From positions 4,307,981 through 4,371,980 of the forward strand of contig NC_059268.1 of the NCBI RefSeq assembly GCF_017591435.1: a stretch of DNA of 64,000 nt, read 5' to 3'. A program made the position numbers and the translations under genes. Positions within the stretch are counted from its first letter, which is position 1. Each line of letters begins with the position of its first letter. Below are positions 36,633 through 47,928 of this stretch, piece by piece. A model generated the notes under the pieces. That model was not told the DNA's origin. It saw only the letters and a list, made by a program, of their open reading frames with translations, and made no database searches. The stretch is from Portunus trituberculatus. Its lineage: Eukaryota; Arthropoda; Malacostraca; Decapoda; Portunidae.

Positions 36633-37830
36633 TTACATAAAACATTTAAGTCCTGCTACCTTCCTAGATGCTGTCTCCTTATTTGGAATCCTAATCTTAT
36701 TCTCTCCTATTTGCACCTGGAAATCTTTCCTAATCTTTTCACTATCTCTGTTTATCCTATCTAATTTATGTCTAACATCTTTCTTCTGGAATGCATTTGC
36801 TACCTCACCCCTACACTCCATCCCAACTCCCCTCCAGACATCCACTCAGCACATCCACACCCTTCCTACTCAGATGCACACCATCCCTAGCATACAAATC
36901 CCTTCGCCCATAGAACCTATCCCATACATCCACAAAGCTGACACCCACATCCTTACACATCCCTTTTACCCGATCATTCACACCAATGGCTCTAGACAAC
37001 CATTCCTGCTAACATACACACGAGGCAAGATTCCTGACACTACACACCTCCTACCACTCTCCCTTATCTTGCCTAACATTTCCCGAAATCTTGCCACTAA
37101 CTCCTCCGACCCACCTGCTCTGACATCGTTCCCACCTACGTGCAAAACTACTACACCCTCCCTCTCCATCCCCCCAACTCTCTTCTGCACCTCCTCACTC
37201 ACTGCCTTCACACCTGCACCAGGCATACACACGTTTGTCCTCCTATCCCTGTCTTTCCCACAGAAAGTGCTATCTAAGTACCTAACCTGAGAGTCACCCA
37301 CCACACACACCTGAGGTGTGCTAGGCACAACCCTCCTCCTCCTCTCCTCTACCCCCTTCTCTCTCCTTTCACTCACCACAACCACCTCATTCACTCCACT
37401 TTCACTCTCCCCCTCCCCGTCCAACAAACCGAACCTATTTTCACACTCAACAGGTTTGTCATATCCTCCCTAACTGCCTCTGCTTTCCTTCCCCTCGCAA
37501 GCTGCCATCTCTGCCCATCCTGACTACTATCTTTCCCAGTCTGGCTCGCCTGCTCCCTCTTTCCCACTCTGCTCTTCCCGACAGAGGGCCAAGCCACCCT
37601 GTCGCCCTCAGAAGGTCACTTAGCTTTCTCATTTCCTCTCGCAATTCTCGGTGCTCAAGAGAAAGAACTAAATTCTCGCTCTTGAGCCTACACACCATAC
37701 ACTCAGAAAAGTTAACGACCTTCCTGTCATGCCCACACATCTCACACACAACAAACTCGCCCAATCCCACCTCAACACTCTCTTTCATGCACTCAGTCAC
37801 ACTCTGATATACCTCAGTAGCTACCACCAT
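36633..37830 (-). pseudogene. CR1 ORF1: zinc finger, coiled coil and SGNH-hydrolase esterase domain
   Basis: Starts MVVATEVYQSVTECMKESVE. A CX2C-X11-CX2C finger (CEMCGHDRKVVNFSECMVC) and a short coiled coil (SLEHRELREEMRKLSDLL) follow. After a shift near 37430 comes an SGNH-type esterase: GDSQVRYLD (block I Ser), VVLHVGGNDVR (block III Asn) and, after another shift near 36990, YARDGVHLSRKG (block V Asp/His). The Ser, Gly, Asn and His blocks are all intact despite the frame breaks. CR1 ORF1 esterases are a known feature thought to aid membrane or lipid interactions of the RNP. Confidence 0.85.
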
Positions 37831-37847
37831 ACTAATTTACAATCTGT

Positions 37848-38001
<154 letters not shown>

Positions 38002-38089
38002 TGTATACCGCACTTCAATGTGAGGCTACAAGAGGAGATATAAAGGAGCTGGAACTGTTTGGAACCATGTGTGTGAGAGAGAGGTGAGG

Positions 38090-38345
38090 CTGTGAAAGAG
38101 GCGAGCGGAACCATGAAAAGGCAGGCAGAGGCGGGACCGTCAGGCGTCAGGGACTGCCAGCTAGGTGAGGCTGCGAGAGAGGCGCGCGGGACCGTGAGGA
38201 GAGCGGAACCGTGTGGAGAACTGGAATTGCGAGAAGAGAGCGGAACTGTGAAAAGGCAGGCAGAGGCGGAACCGTCAGGGACTGCCAGTGGGGAGAGGCG
38301 CGCGGGACCGTGAGCGCTATGCTTGGAGCTGGGACCGTGAGGCAG
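38090..38345. repeat. GC-rich tandem duplication, unit ~133 bp
   Basis: Two diverged units: about 38099-38231 and 38232-38315 (second shorter). They share GAAAAGGCAGGCAGAGGCGG, GGGACTGCCAG and GGCGCGCGGGACCGTGAG. Shorter words (GCGGAACCGTG) recur inside. No coding homology. Confidence 0.75.
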
Positions 38346-38434
38346 AGCCGGAACCACATCGATGTATATTTGCATTTAGTTGGAACTGCATGTGATCGCG
38401 AGAGAAAGGGGAGCCGGACCGCCTACCGCCTGGG

Positions 38435-38437
<3 letters not shown>

Positions 38438-38483
<46 letters not shown>

Positions 38484-38541
38484 CTATTATTATTATTATC
38501 ATTATTATTATTGCTGTTATCATTATTATTAATATTATTAG

Positions 38542-38572
<31 letters not shown>

Positions 38573-38660
38573 GTTATTATTATTATTGTTATTGTTATTA
38601 TTATCATTATTATTATTGGTATTATGATCATTGTTATTATCATTATCATTATTGTCATTG

Positions 38661-38704
<44 letters not shown>

Positions 38705-38741
38705 GCTATTATAATTATTATTATTATTATCAATATTATTA
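38438..38741. repeat. (ATT)n trinucleotide repeat, imperfect, ~300 bp
   Basis: TTA/ATT triplets with scattered substitutions. They produce long Leu/Ile-only open frames on both strands, which are not genes. Confidence 0.95.
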
Positions 38742-38779
38742 GGGAATTACCACACTCAATGTTACTGCTAATACTACTG

Positions 38780-38785
<6 letters not shown>

Positions 38786-38860
<75 letters not shown>
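38786..38860. repeat. (AT)n microsatellite abutting a TA-site MITE
   Basis: 75 bp of TA dinucleotides ending at the MITE start. Confidence 0.97.
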
Positions 38861-38861
<1 letters not shown>

Positions 38862-39090
38862 CCCTCAGCTATCGCGCCCAATTGGTGTCGAAATAGCCGC
38901 GCCATAGCTGAAAACGCGATAGCTGAATTGATCTTGGCGGGAAGACAGTTTTGGGTAATGAGCGCTCAAATATTCCATGACGTCATGGCGGGGCGCGCGA
39001 TAGCAGGCATCTGAGGTCGCGATAATTAAATTTTAGCAGCTTTTCATAGGTGCGCGATAGCAATGAAACGCGATAGCCGAGGGTTGACTG
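38861..39090. mobile_element. TA-site (Tigger-like) MITE, ~230 bp, left tip eroded
   Basis: The right end gives CAGTCAACCCTCGGCTATCG as reverse complement. The left begins ACCCTCAGCTATCGCG, so the first five or so bases (CAGTC) are replaced by the (AT)n array. The right end is followed by TA. CGCGATAG words recur inside. Confidence 0.8.
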
Positions 39091-39213
39091 TATATATATA
39101 AGAGGTGGTGAGGTAGAACCGGTTCCGGAACTGGTTCCCAAGGTTCTCATTGCTCACAGAATCGGAACTCTAGGTTCCAAATAATATGGTTCTTGCCCAG
39201 CCCTAGTTTACGG

Positions 39214-39393
39214 GTTCATTTGGGATTACTGGAGGTCATCGATTAGGAAATGATGATACCATGAGATGGCGCGTGGGTCGCAGGCAGCAAGTGAGAGGGG
39301 GGATCCATCAGCGAGGGAGGACGAGCCGCAAGCGTTGTTACAAGAATGAAACAGAAGGAACGCAAGCCATAGAAATTTGCCCCTTCCCCCATG

Positions 39394-39438
<45 letters not shown>

Positions 39439-40445
39439 TAAGCTTTAGTACAAAAGTCTATGTACCCAAAGGCACACTGCCGTGTGCTATCTGTACTATT
39501 ATCTGTTATGGAACAGTATAATACAATATTGATAAACCTTATACAATATCTCCTAAGCTAAACTTAGTATACTTCGTTTTTATGATTATCGTACATCTAT
39601 ATAAACTATGATTTATTAAGACTAAATGGTTACTATATAAATGGTGCACTATTCATTCATTTTCCGCAATGCACTGAGTGTCACGTCACGAGAAGTGTCA
39701 GTGGCAGTGTCTGTCTCCACTTATGTGCCATTAAGTTGACATTGAGCTATAGTAAAACTAAATTGTACTGACCCGTAGGGTGTTGTTTGCCATTCTGCCA
39801 GATTTCCAACCAAAACATTTAGTCGATCTATACTACTCATGGTTCTTTAATCATAGTATTATCAACAAAAGACGTTCTAAGAATTTCTGACTATTTAATT
39901 AAATAGCAGGTGATGCAAATAAGTGTTATATACCAAGTCAAATGGAGGTATTTCATGGACATGTATGACGATGTGGCATGGCAGGACAGGCAACGGTGCC
40001 AGTCGACCCGAGGCGGGATTTCCCCTAGGGGAAGGGGGAGGAGTCAAGTCGTGGTACCACGCAGGTACATATCGACTCACTTCTCATTTCGTTGCCACGG
40101 TGGAAGGACACACTGACACTTCCTCGCCTGTGTGTTGTACAGCCAAACCAAGAAGTTTGTCTACAGAATTAATAGATAAAAACATGCAAGGACCCCTTTT
40201 ACCAATAAATCAAGCATCTGAAGGCACAGTGAAAAGGATTTGTCCCAGTGCAAACAAGATATACACCAAAAAGTATCACAACCCTATCAGTGTTTCTTTT
40301 CCCCACTCATTATATTATACTGGTTATCTCGAGAAGACATAATAGTAAATACTATTTGGTAAATTATCAGCCTCATTTTCACTTTTATAGCCAGTACTTT
40401 TACTATGTTTAATTTACCTATGCCATCTTCATGTCTTGTCCATCA

Positions 40446-40447
<2 letters not shown>
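39214..40447. other. No gene recognised; (CT)n at 39402-39433
   Basis: Mostly AT-rich DNA with one GC-richer patch at about 39980-40130 containing the palindrome CGTGGTACCACG. No convincing coding homology. Confidence 0.5.

Positions 40448-40540
<93 letters not shown>
40448..40540. repeat. (AT)n microsatellite
   Basis: 93 bp of TA dinucleotides. Confidence 0.97.
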
Positions 40541-40543
<3 letters not shown>

Positions 40544-40639
40544 AGCGAAGTCATGCATTAAAATTAATAAAGAACAGTTATTCCGTTTTCCTAGAAGTAA
40601 TGAGAGATATGGCAGCATCCCTACGGGTCAGTACAATTT

Positions 40640-42255
40640 AGTTTTACTATAATTTTCAATTCCTGGACGTGAGGCACCACGGCTGTGAACAAGTTCCACA
40701 TCTTGGAGACGTCCTGCGAAGGTGCATTGATGCTGACAGCCATGGGAGCGCGGCACCTCCACGGCGTCACCACCGCTGAGCACTGTTCTTGTGTTCCATG
40801 TGGAGACTCTTAGAGGATGTCGCAACCGTGCTAGATGTGGCACTTTTAGTGCCTGTGCCTTATGGAACACAACGATCGCCACCACGTCCCTGCGGTGTTC
40901 CACTAAATCTAGGTGGGAGTGTGGCATCCACCAGCTGTAAGGCTCGGCACTGGATGTTGTCCAGCGTCCTTTTTTGTGTGGCAGCACAAGACATCCAGGA
41001 AAGGGCTGCGTACTCGAGGTGGGGCCTTAACCTGTGCCTTGTATAGCAACAGTCTCCCCTTCCTGTCCAGGCAACCAGCCATCCTTCTTAGAGTTGAAAT
41101 CCTTTGAGAGGCTTTCTTGGCAATGGCTTTGACATGGCTGTCAAACCTCAGTCTTAGATCTACCTCCCCTCCAAGTATCTTCAAGTCTTCTTGGAGTGGG
41201 AGAGCAGCACCACCAAAAGGCAACCTTCCTGCATTTGCTGCCTTCGTGGCTGGGGACAGAGAGACCATCATTGCCTGTGTCTTCTGCAAGCAAATGTCAC
41301 CTGCCAGCGAGCACCCCACTCCTCTACCACTCGTAGTTGCTGATTGATGGCCTCAGCAGCATGCCCACTGTCTTAATGGTGATAAGTATAAGAAAGGGTG
41401 CAGTCATCGGCATAGGCTGTGACTCCTGACAGTAACTGTAGGTCGTCCACATATATATTCCACAGGAGTGGGCCAAGAATTGAGCCCTGTGGCACTGATG
41501 CCTCCACAGGCAGGGACTCAGATGTATGCCCATTGACAACCACCTTGAAGTTTCTGTTCTATAGATAATTCCCCGGGAGTTGTAACATGCCGCCCTGGAT
41601 GCTTTTACTATGGAGCTTTTCTAGTAAGTTTCTATGCCATACTTTATCAAATGCTTCTGCTATGTCCAGGGCAACCACGACAGTGTCCTTGCCATCGTCG
41701 AGGGCGTCCTGCCACTGCCTGGTGAGGAGCATCATCAGGTAGGAGGTTGACCTTCCAGGTCTGAACCCAAACTGTCGATCTGAGAGGAAGACATTGTCTT
41801 TGAGATGGTCACACACTACCTCTACTGCGACCTTCTCAAACACTTTACCCACCACTGATAACAGAAATATGGGTCTGTAGTTTTTTGGGTCTGTCCTGGA
41901 GCCTTTTTTGTTTATGGGTACTATGCAAGCCTCCTTCCACACTGAATGCCAGACGTTTTCCCATACACAGACTGAAAAGACTTAATTGGATGAGAGAGCC
42001 AGCCAGTTCCTGGAAGCATCGCTTCAGCAGGTACTGGCTGATATCATCAAGGCCGGTGGCCTTCTGTGCGTCCAGCCCTCGTAGTAAGCGCTTCACCTGC
42101 TACTGCATCACCTCCACTGCTGGAACAGCTGAGCTGAGGGTTGCTGCAGGTCCCTCACTTTCATTTTCCCATCAAACAAGGAAGCCAACAGCTGTGCCCT
42201 CTCCTTACTGTTGGTGGCGACAGTATCGCCCTGCTGCTGAGGGGAGGGAAGGATT
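40640..42255 (-). mobile_element. Non-LTR retrotransposon, 5' truncated (RT region)
   Basis: Minus strand RT. 42250-41845 gives LLRGLDAQKATGLDDISQYL. 41942-41559 gives MWKEACIVPINKKGSRTDPK, NYRPIFLLSVVGKVFEKV, RQFGFRPGRSTS and VVVALDIAEAFDKVWHRNLL. Next comes a VPQGSILGPLLWNIYVDDL-like stretch in broken frames. Then 41319-40909 gives LKILGGEVDLRLRFDSHVKA and KASQRISTLRRMAGCLDRKG. Frames shift at about 41550 and 41320. It starts where the foldback element at 42.26 kb begins. Confidence 0.82.
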
Positions 42256-42261
42256 CTTGGT

Positions 42262-42601
42262 GAATATTGAATTACTAATGAAATACAGCAGTATTTCATT
42301 AGTAATTCACCATCACTTACTGCCACAGAGTCCAGGTTATCCTCATGGCATGAGCGTATATGAATACTAAGATATGATATCCATTATAACAGGCAATAGA
42401 GGAGTGGAAACAAATGTAATATCGTGGTGAAAGAAAACACGCCAAGCTAAAAAGGTCACAAGAAGAAGTGGCCAAGTAGCAGGAGTCTCCGCCGTCTGTG
42501 GCCGATCTCATCATCTCTGCTTTATTTTTTGGTATTCCATGTAAGATTTCACTTTATATATTACAAAACACTCTTTTCTGGGGGGCAAGGCTTGTAAAAA
42601 G

Positions 42602-42685
<84 letters not shown>

Positions 42686-43047
42686 TGTTTTTCTACCCAT
42701 ATGGTATGTTGGGGACCAGCCCGGAACGCATCCCCCCTATTTCCATTATTTCCTATGGGAAAATTACGTCCGTTTAACGAATTTCCGCTCTACGAACAGC
42801 TTTGACACTCCCTATCCTGTTCGTTAAGCGGAATATTACTGTTCTAGTACTGTAGTTAAGTAAAATGTGTGTTTGGTACTTCATTTATTGTTTTTTTCAG
42901 TCTTTTTGGTAAAAAGTGTTTTTTTTTTTGGAGGATCTAGGAATGTAACCCCTATTTTCCCATAGGGCCTATTATTTGCCCAACACGAATCTCGCCATGC
43001 ATGACGAGCTCAGGGACGTAACTGTCGTGTTGGGCGAGGTATGACTG
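42262..43047. mobile_element. Foldback TA-site element, family B, right part
   Basis: Matches the right half of the complete copy at 54087-55613: palindrome at 42269-42308, about 300-bp arm, (AT)n at 42604-42682, family A right half at 42690-42841, then the right terminal repeat ending CGAGGTATGACTG before TA. The left half is missing; a LINE adjoins instead. Confidence 0.85.
42604..42682. repeat. (AT)n microsatellite inside foldback element B
   Basis: 79 bp of TA dinucleotides, at the same place as the 322-bp array of the complete copy. Confidence 0.97.
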
Positions 43048-43164
<117 letters not shown>

Positions 43165-43689
43165 GTGGGCAAATCAAATGCCCGAGTTTTGATAGGCTAT
43201 TTGGAAAAGTAAAACAATACTTACAGAATGGCACCAATCGCGATCTGTGTAGTTTTCATTGTTCGCCAGCTGGTTTAATTCACAAGTTGGTCCTGCCTAT
43301 CACGAAAAACTGTTGCTCTTGTGGAAGCCCTAGTAGAAAAATATATATATTAATATAAACGTTTGGTTATTTCACTATGTGACTGATTGAAAATGACGTA
43401 AAGATATGCAAATATATTTTCCTAATGGTGCAAAGTATGATGTACCAGTGTTCCATCAAAATATTTTTTGTAAGTCTAATAGTACATATATACCTTATCA
43501 CAAAATTGTCAGAGTTTCTGCATAGGATAATGCTCCACTCAAAAAGCGTAGAGCAAATATCACTGAGTAGCATTTACAAAAAAAAAAAAAAAAAAAAAAA
43601 AAATTTCGGAGTCTGTGCCGAAATAACCTGGCCAACATTACCGAAATCGAATTTTCCTAACTGAATCACAACAAGCGAACTTGGTATGC

Positions 43690-43771
43690 CTTTTGATCTC
43701 AGAAAGTTTCTCAGAGTTGGCACTGTCCATTTTCTAAGTTCATCCTCACTAATAGTCATAGTGTTATCCAT
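43690..43771 (-). pseudogene. SAP-domain-like fragment
   Basis: From Met at 43771: MDNTMTISEDELRKWTVPTL, then RNFLRSKGIPSS. This fits the helix-extension-helix of the SAP DNA-binding motif (W-T-V-x-x-L-R-x-F-L-R-S-x-G-I-P). After that the frame loses similarity and runs into a poly-T tract at 43579. It could be an exon-like piece of a captured gene or part of another transposon. Confidence 0.5.
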
Positions 43772-44281
43772 AGTGAAGTCGTTGTGTAGCGAGTGTGGCA
43801 ATGGCTCTTAACACGCTAGATTTGTTTACGTTTCGATAGAACAATCTCGGTGCATGTTAGACAATATCCTCTATACTGTTAATCTCTTAAGACTATTAAT
43901 TGTGATTTTCTGTGTGAATATAATTCATATTAATTTTTATGGAAAGATAAAGGCATTAAAACTATGCTTTACCTATTAATGATCTTTTCTATTTTTTGTC
44001 CCAGAAATGGAGATGGTAAATAAGAGCGCTCTACATATATATATGAATATTTCTACTTTTTTTTTTAGCTTATATGCCACGAGTACATTCTTAGAAAGAT
44101 TATAACTATTTCATCAAACCACTTAATATTTACAAAACGTGCAGAAAAGTACGTTCCAGTTGACCAACTTGCTGTGAAATAATTAACCCATCTGGGGGTT
44201 GAAGGCACCTACATAGCAGATCGTGATCGGTCCCATTATTTGTTGTTTTATTCGAATCAGTATACAATGCCGTTTGTGTGA

Positions 44282-44674
44282 TCACTTTTTGAAGATGGTA
44301 TCAGGAAGATGGTGGCCATCTGTAGCAATGCACTGTTGAAGGCGATGTCTGAAGTTTTCAGCTGGTCTTCGGCACATCTCAAGGGGTATTGCAGCGATTT
44401 CCTCCCGAATTCGCATCTTCAATTCTTCCAAATTATTTGGCCGACTTCTGAACACTTTCTCCTTGAGATAATATCCCCACAGGAAAAAATCGCAAATGCT
44501 CAAATTAGGTGAGCGTAGGGGCCACTCGACATCACCCCTCCGAGAGATGAGGCGTGCCGGGAACATCTGTCGCAATTTGACCATTGCAACTTGAGCAGTG
44601 TAGGCTGTTGCTCCATCTTGTTGGAACCAGATCTCTCCCACATTTGTTTCCTCACTTACCTGCTCAAGTTGCAA
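44282..44674 (-). pseudogene. Mariner-like transposase, C-terminal half (minus copy)
   Basis: Reads VGEIWFQQDGATAYTAQVAM, SRRGDVEWPLRSPNLSICDF, FLWGYYLKEKVFRSRPNNLE and HRLQQCIATDGHHLPDTIFK, then stop. WFQQDGA and RSPxLSxCDFFLWG are conserved blocks of the Tc1/mariner (IS630) DDE domain holding the second and third catalytic acids. The N-terminal half is absent. Confidence 0.85.
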
Positions 44675-44689
44675 TGGTCAGATTGCGAC

Positions 44690-44978
44690 AGAGGTTCCCG
44701 GGCACGCCTCGTCTCTCAGAGGGGGTGACGTCGAGTGGCCCCCACGCTCACCTGATTTGAGCATTTGCGACTTTTTCCTGTGGGGATATTATCTCAAGGA
44801 GAAAGTGTTCAGGAGTCGGCCACACAATTTGGAAGAAATGACGATGCGAATTTGGGAGGAAATCGCTGCAATACCCCTTGAGATGCGCCGAAGAGCAGCC
44901 AAAAACTTCAGACATCGCCTTCAACAGTGCATCGCTACAGATGGCCACCATCTTCCTGATGCCATCTTCAAAAAGTGA
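44690..44978 (+). pseudogene. Mariner-like transposase, C-terminal half (plus copy)
   Basis: Nearly the same protein as the minus copy from SICDFFLWGYYLKEKVFRSR through DGHHLPDAIFKK and stop. It starts after the WFQQDGA block. Differences between copies (for example NNLEELKMR versus HNLEEMTMR) show they diverged after duplication, or come from different parents. Confidence 0.83.
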
Positions 44979-45091
44979 TCACACAAACGGCATTGTATAC
45001 TGATTCGAATAAAACAACAAATAATTCTGTAAGTATTGTTTTACTTTTCCTAATAACCTATCAAAACTTGGGCATTTGATTTGCCCACCCT

Positions 45092-45468
<377 letters not shown>

Positions 45469-45611
45469 TTATCACCGCGTACCCGGATCGCCACTATCCA
45501 GAATTAACTACTATCCGGAACTGCCCCCAAGCATATTGAAACCTACCCTTGATCCCACTAGGCAGCAGCTACTCCCATGCCCTCTCGCTCTCATTTGTCG
45601 ACAACTCGAGT

Positions 45612-45800
45612 ATAAAGCCCAGGCCCTGTAAAACTACAACTAGGTAAATACAACTAGGTAAAATACACACACAGCAAGGAGTGTGCATAGTTTTAAAGGA
45701 AAGTTGGATGTGTGTAGATATGGAGACGGGGCCACACGAGTATGATACCCAGGCCCTGTAAAATTACAACTAGGTGAATACAACTAGGTGAATACACACA
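45612..45800 (+). mobile_element. LINE 3'-end fragments (two tandem partial copies)
   Basis: Two repeats of GCCCAGGCCCTGTAAAACTA followed by ACAACTAGGTAAATACA-type tail units. This is the same tail as LINE copies 1 and 2 at 27.5 and 30.4 kb but on the plus strand. No coding sequence beyond the last few bases. Confidence 0.75.
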
Positions 45801-45824
45801 CAAATACAAAAACAACAAACTTTC

Positions 45825-45830
<6 letters not shown>

Positions 45831-45884
<54 letters not shown>
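45831..45884. repeat. (CT)n microsatellite
   Basis: Pure CT dinucleotides, 54 bp. Confidence 0.97.
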
Positions 45885-45885
<1 letters not shown>

Positions 45886-46169
45886 TCCCTCCTTCCTCTT
45901 CCTCTCGAAAGATAAGCTACATGCGTCCCGCTTGTGTCTAAAATATTAGCAAATGTCACACACACACTCTCTCTCTCTCTCTTTTTCTCCGAAGAGAGAA
46001 GCGTCCACTTTCCTCTTCGAAGGTGATATAGTGACTAAAAAATAGCAGCATAATACACAAAGACGACAAGTATGACAAGCTTGCACGAGTTTCCTGCGCT
46101 CGGGCGCGCGGCACTACCACCCATATATCATACAGGCGGGCTTTTTTAACATCCGACGCGAAGGGGTTG

Positions 46170-46478
46170 AGTGTCAATTTTTTGTTAAATCAAGTTCTAT
46201 GGCTTCTAATCAACACTTAAAATACTCGAGTATTGGCCGCTATATTCAGTGAGTTTATAGCTTTCTTCGTCATTCCAGCATGGCAGGAGTTTATGTATGT
46301 CCCACCACTACTTAAGGCGGCGTCACACTAGCACTTTTCCATTATCTTCAACTAATTCCGTCGTTTTAAACTGTTCCGTCAACTCTTTCCATCGTTCTGA
46401 GTCAGACGAAACGCACCATTTTTCTTTAGCGTCAATTTTTTGTTAAATCAAGTTCTATGGCTTCTAATCAACACTTAT
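46170..46478. repeat. Direct duplication within family D DNA
   Basis: The phrase GTCAATTTTTTGTTAAATCA, continuing for about 47 bp, occurs at 46170 and again at about 46431. Confidence 0.8.
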
Positions 46479-47026
46479 AATAAAATTTATTTTCTTGTTA
46501 ATTGGCATGATGCTATAATCTCAAATTAATAGAATGCACATACAGTAATCGCCCGCATATCCGGATCGCCACTATCTGGAATTCGCTACTATCCGGAGCT
46601 GCCCCCAAGCATATCCAAACCTACCACTCAAGCAATCCCTTGATTCCGCTAGGCGGCAGCACTTAAGATGGCATCACACTAGCACTTTTCCGTCGTCTTC
46701 AACGATTTCTGTTGGTTTTTTACTGTTCTGTCAATTCTTTCCGTCCTCTTGATCCAGACTAAACACACCGTTTTCTTCTCGTCAATTTTTAAGTCAAATT
46801 AAGATTTATGGTTTCTAACCAAAACTTGATTGATTGATTGATACATTTATTGTTGAATTAATAAATAAGTACAACAAAGGAGGAGGATGGTCCTTGCCAC
46901 CCACCCCCTGGGCAAAGACTTAAGGTTAAAGTATCACAAAAATAACTAAGAACAGTATACACAACAAGAATACAAGTATTTCAATAAATGAATACACATA
47001 TTGCACACCTTATTGCCTAAGACATC

Positions 47027-47922
47027 CTACAGTCTGGGAGCAAGCTGAGGATATTCCCTGAGTATTTCCCTGAGGGTGGCAGAGTCTAGGAGATGGTCAA
47101 TGAGGCTGTACAAGTCATGCTGACCTTGTGGCCTAAATTTAGCAATGAGAGGACATTCCATGATATAGTGACGCAGAGTGTGTCCCCTTGGTGTAGCACA
47201 CAGCACACACCAGGAGAAGCACTGACTTCCCAAAAGTATTTGTAGCCTGATCTGAGCCTCATTGCCACCCTGTCATGTGATGCAGTGTGTCTCCCATAGG
47301 TGTAAGCACAGCTCTGGGAAACACGTGCATAGTGAAGACTAGTGCTACTGCCCCTATGGCAACAAAGCTCCAACTGATCACTAATGTTACTTTGTACAAA
47401 GTCCTTAATGCTACTCTTAACATAACCCAGAGTGTGCTCAGTGCCAGGGTCCACTGTGTCATCTTGTAGGGCACACTGAGCAAGGTGGTCTGCTTCTTCA
47501 TTTAACGGGATACCCACATGAGAGGGTATCCAGATGAAATAGACCGTGGCACCGGCACCTTCTAGGGCGTGGATGAGATCAAGACACTTATTAACTAGAT
47601 CACAGTCCATGGGGGAGGTGGATTGAAGGGCGTACAATGCAGCCTGACTGTCAATAAAGAAATATACATTCTTATGGAGAGGTGCCACAATGTGGAGCGC
47701 CTCCAGTACAGCATACAGTTCTGCTCTAGTGGAAGACATGGGTGCAGGGAGCCGCCTGGAAACCTCAGTGTCAGTGTAGAGACTGGCAGAGATGTAGTCA
47801 CGGATGAACAGCCCACATCCAGACCTGCTGCCATTGACTGACCCATCACAATAAACATGAATAGCCTGAACGTGTGGGTACTTGGACAATTTAGTCATGA
47901 ACATGTCTTGTAGCACACACAC
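47027..47922 (-). pseudogene. I-type LINE RNase H domain and zinc knuckle C-terminus
   Basis: The RNase H acids are visible in order: VYCDGSVNGSRSGCG (Asp), RAELYAVLEAL (Glu), FFIDSQAALYAL (Asp) and WIPSHVGIPLNEEADHLA (His...Asp). The C-terminus in the adjacent frame reads CVLCATPRGHTLRHYIMECP, the CCHC-like knuckle of I/R1 elements, and ends YPQLAPRL. The frame shifts near 47250. Confidence 0.9.
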
Positions 47923-47928
47923 ACTCCT

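Noticed and set aside
36874..37290. Pro/Thr-rich plus-strand frame of 138 codons
   Set aside because: Antisense shadow of the CR1 ORF1 esterase on the minus strand.
38211..38896. Leu-only and Ile-only open frames
   Set aside because: Translations of the (ATT)n repeat on both strands.
39895..40342. Overlapping small open frames near 40 kb as a host gene
   Set aside because: Frames overlap on both strands, lack domains and splice logic, and lie in repeat-rich DNA.
43690..43771. SAP-domain host gene
   Set aside because: Only about 30 residues match, it sits inside a transposon, and no second exon was found.
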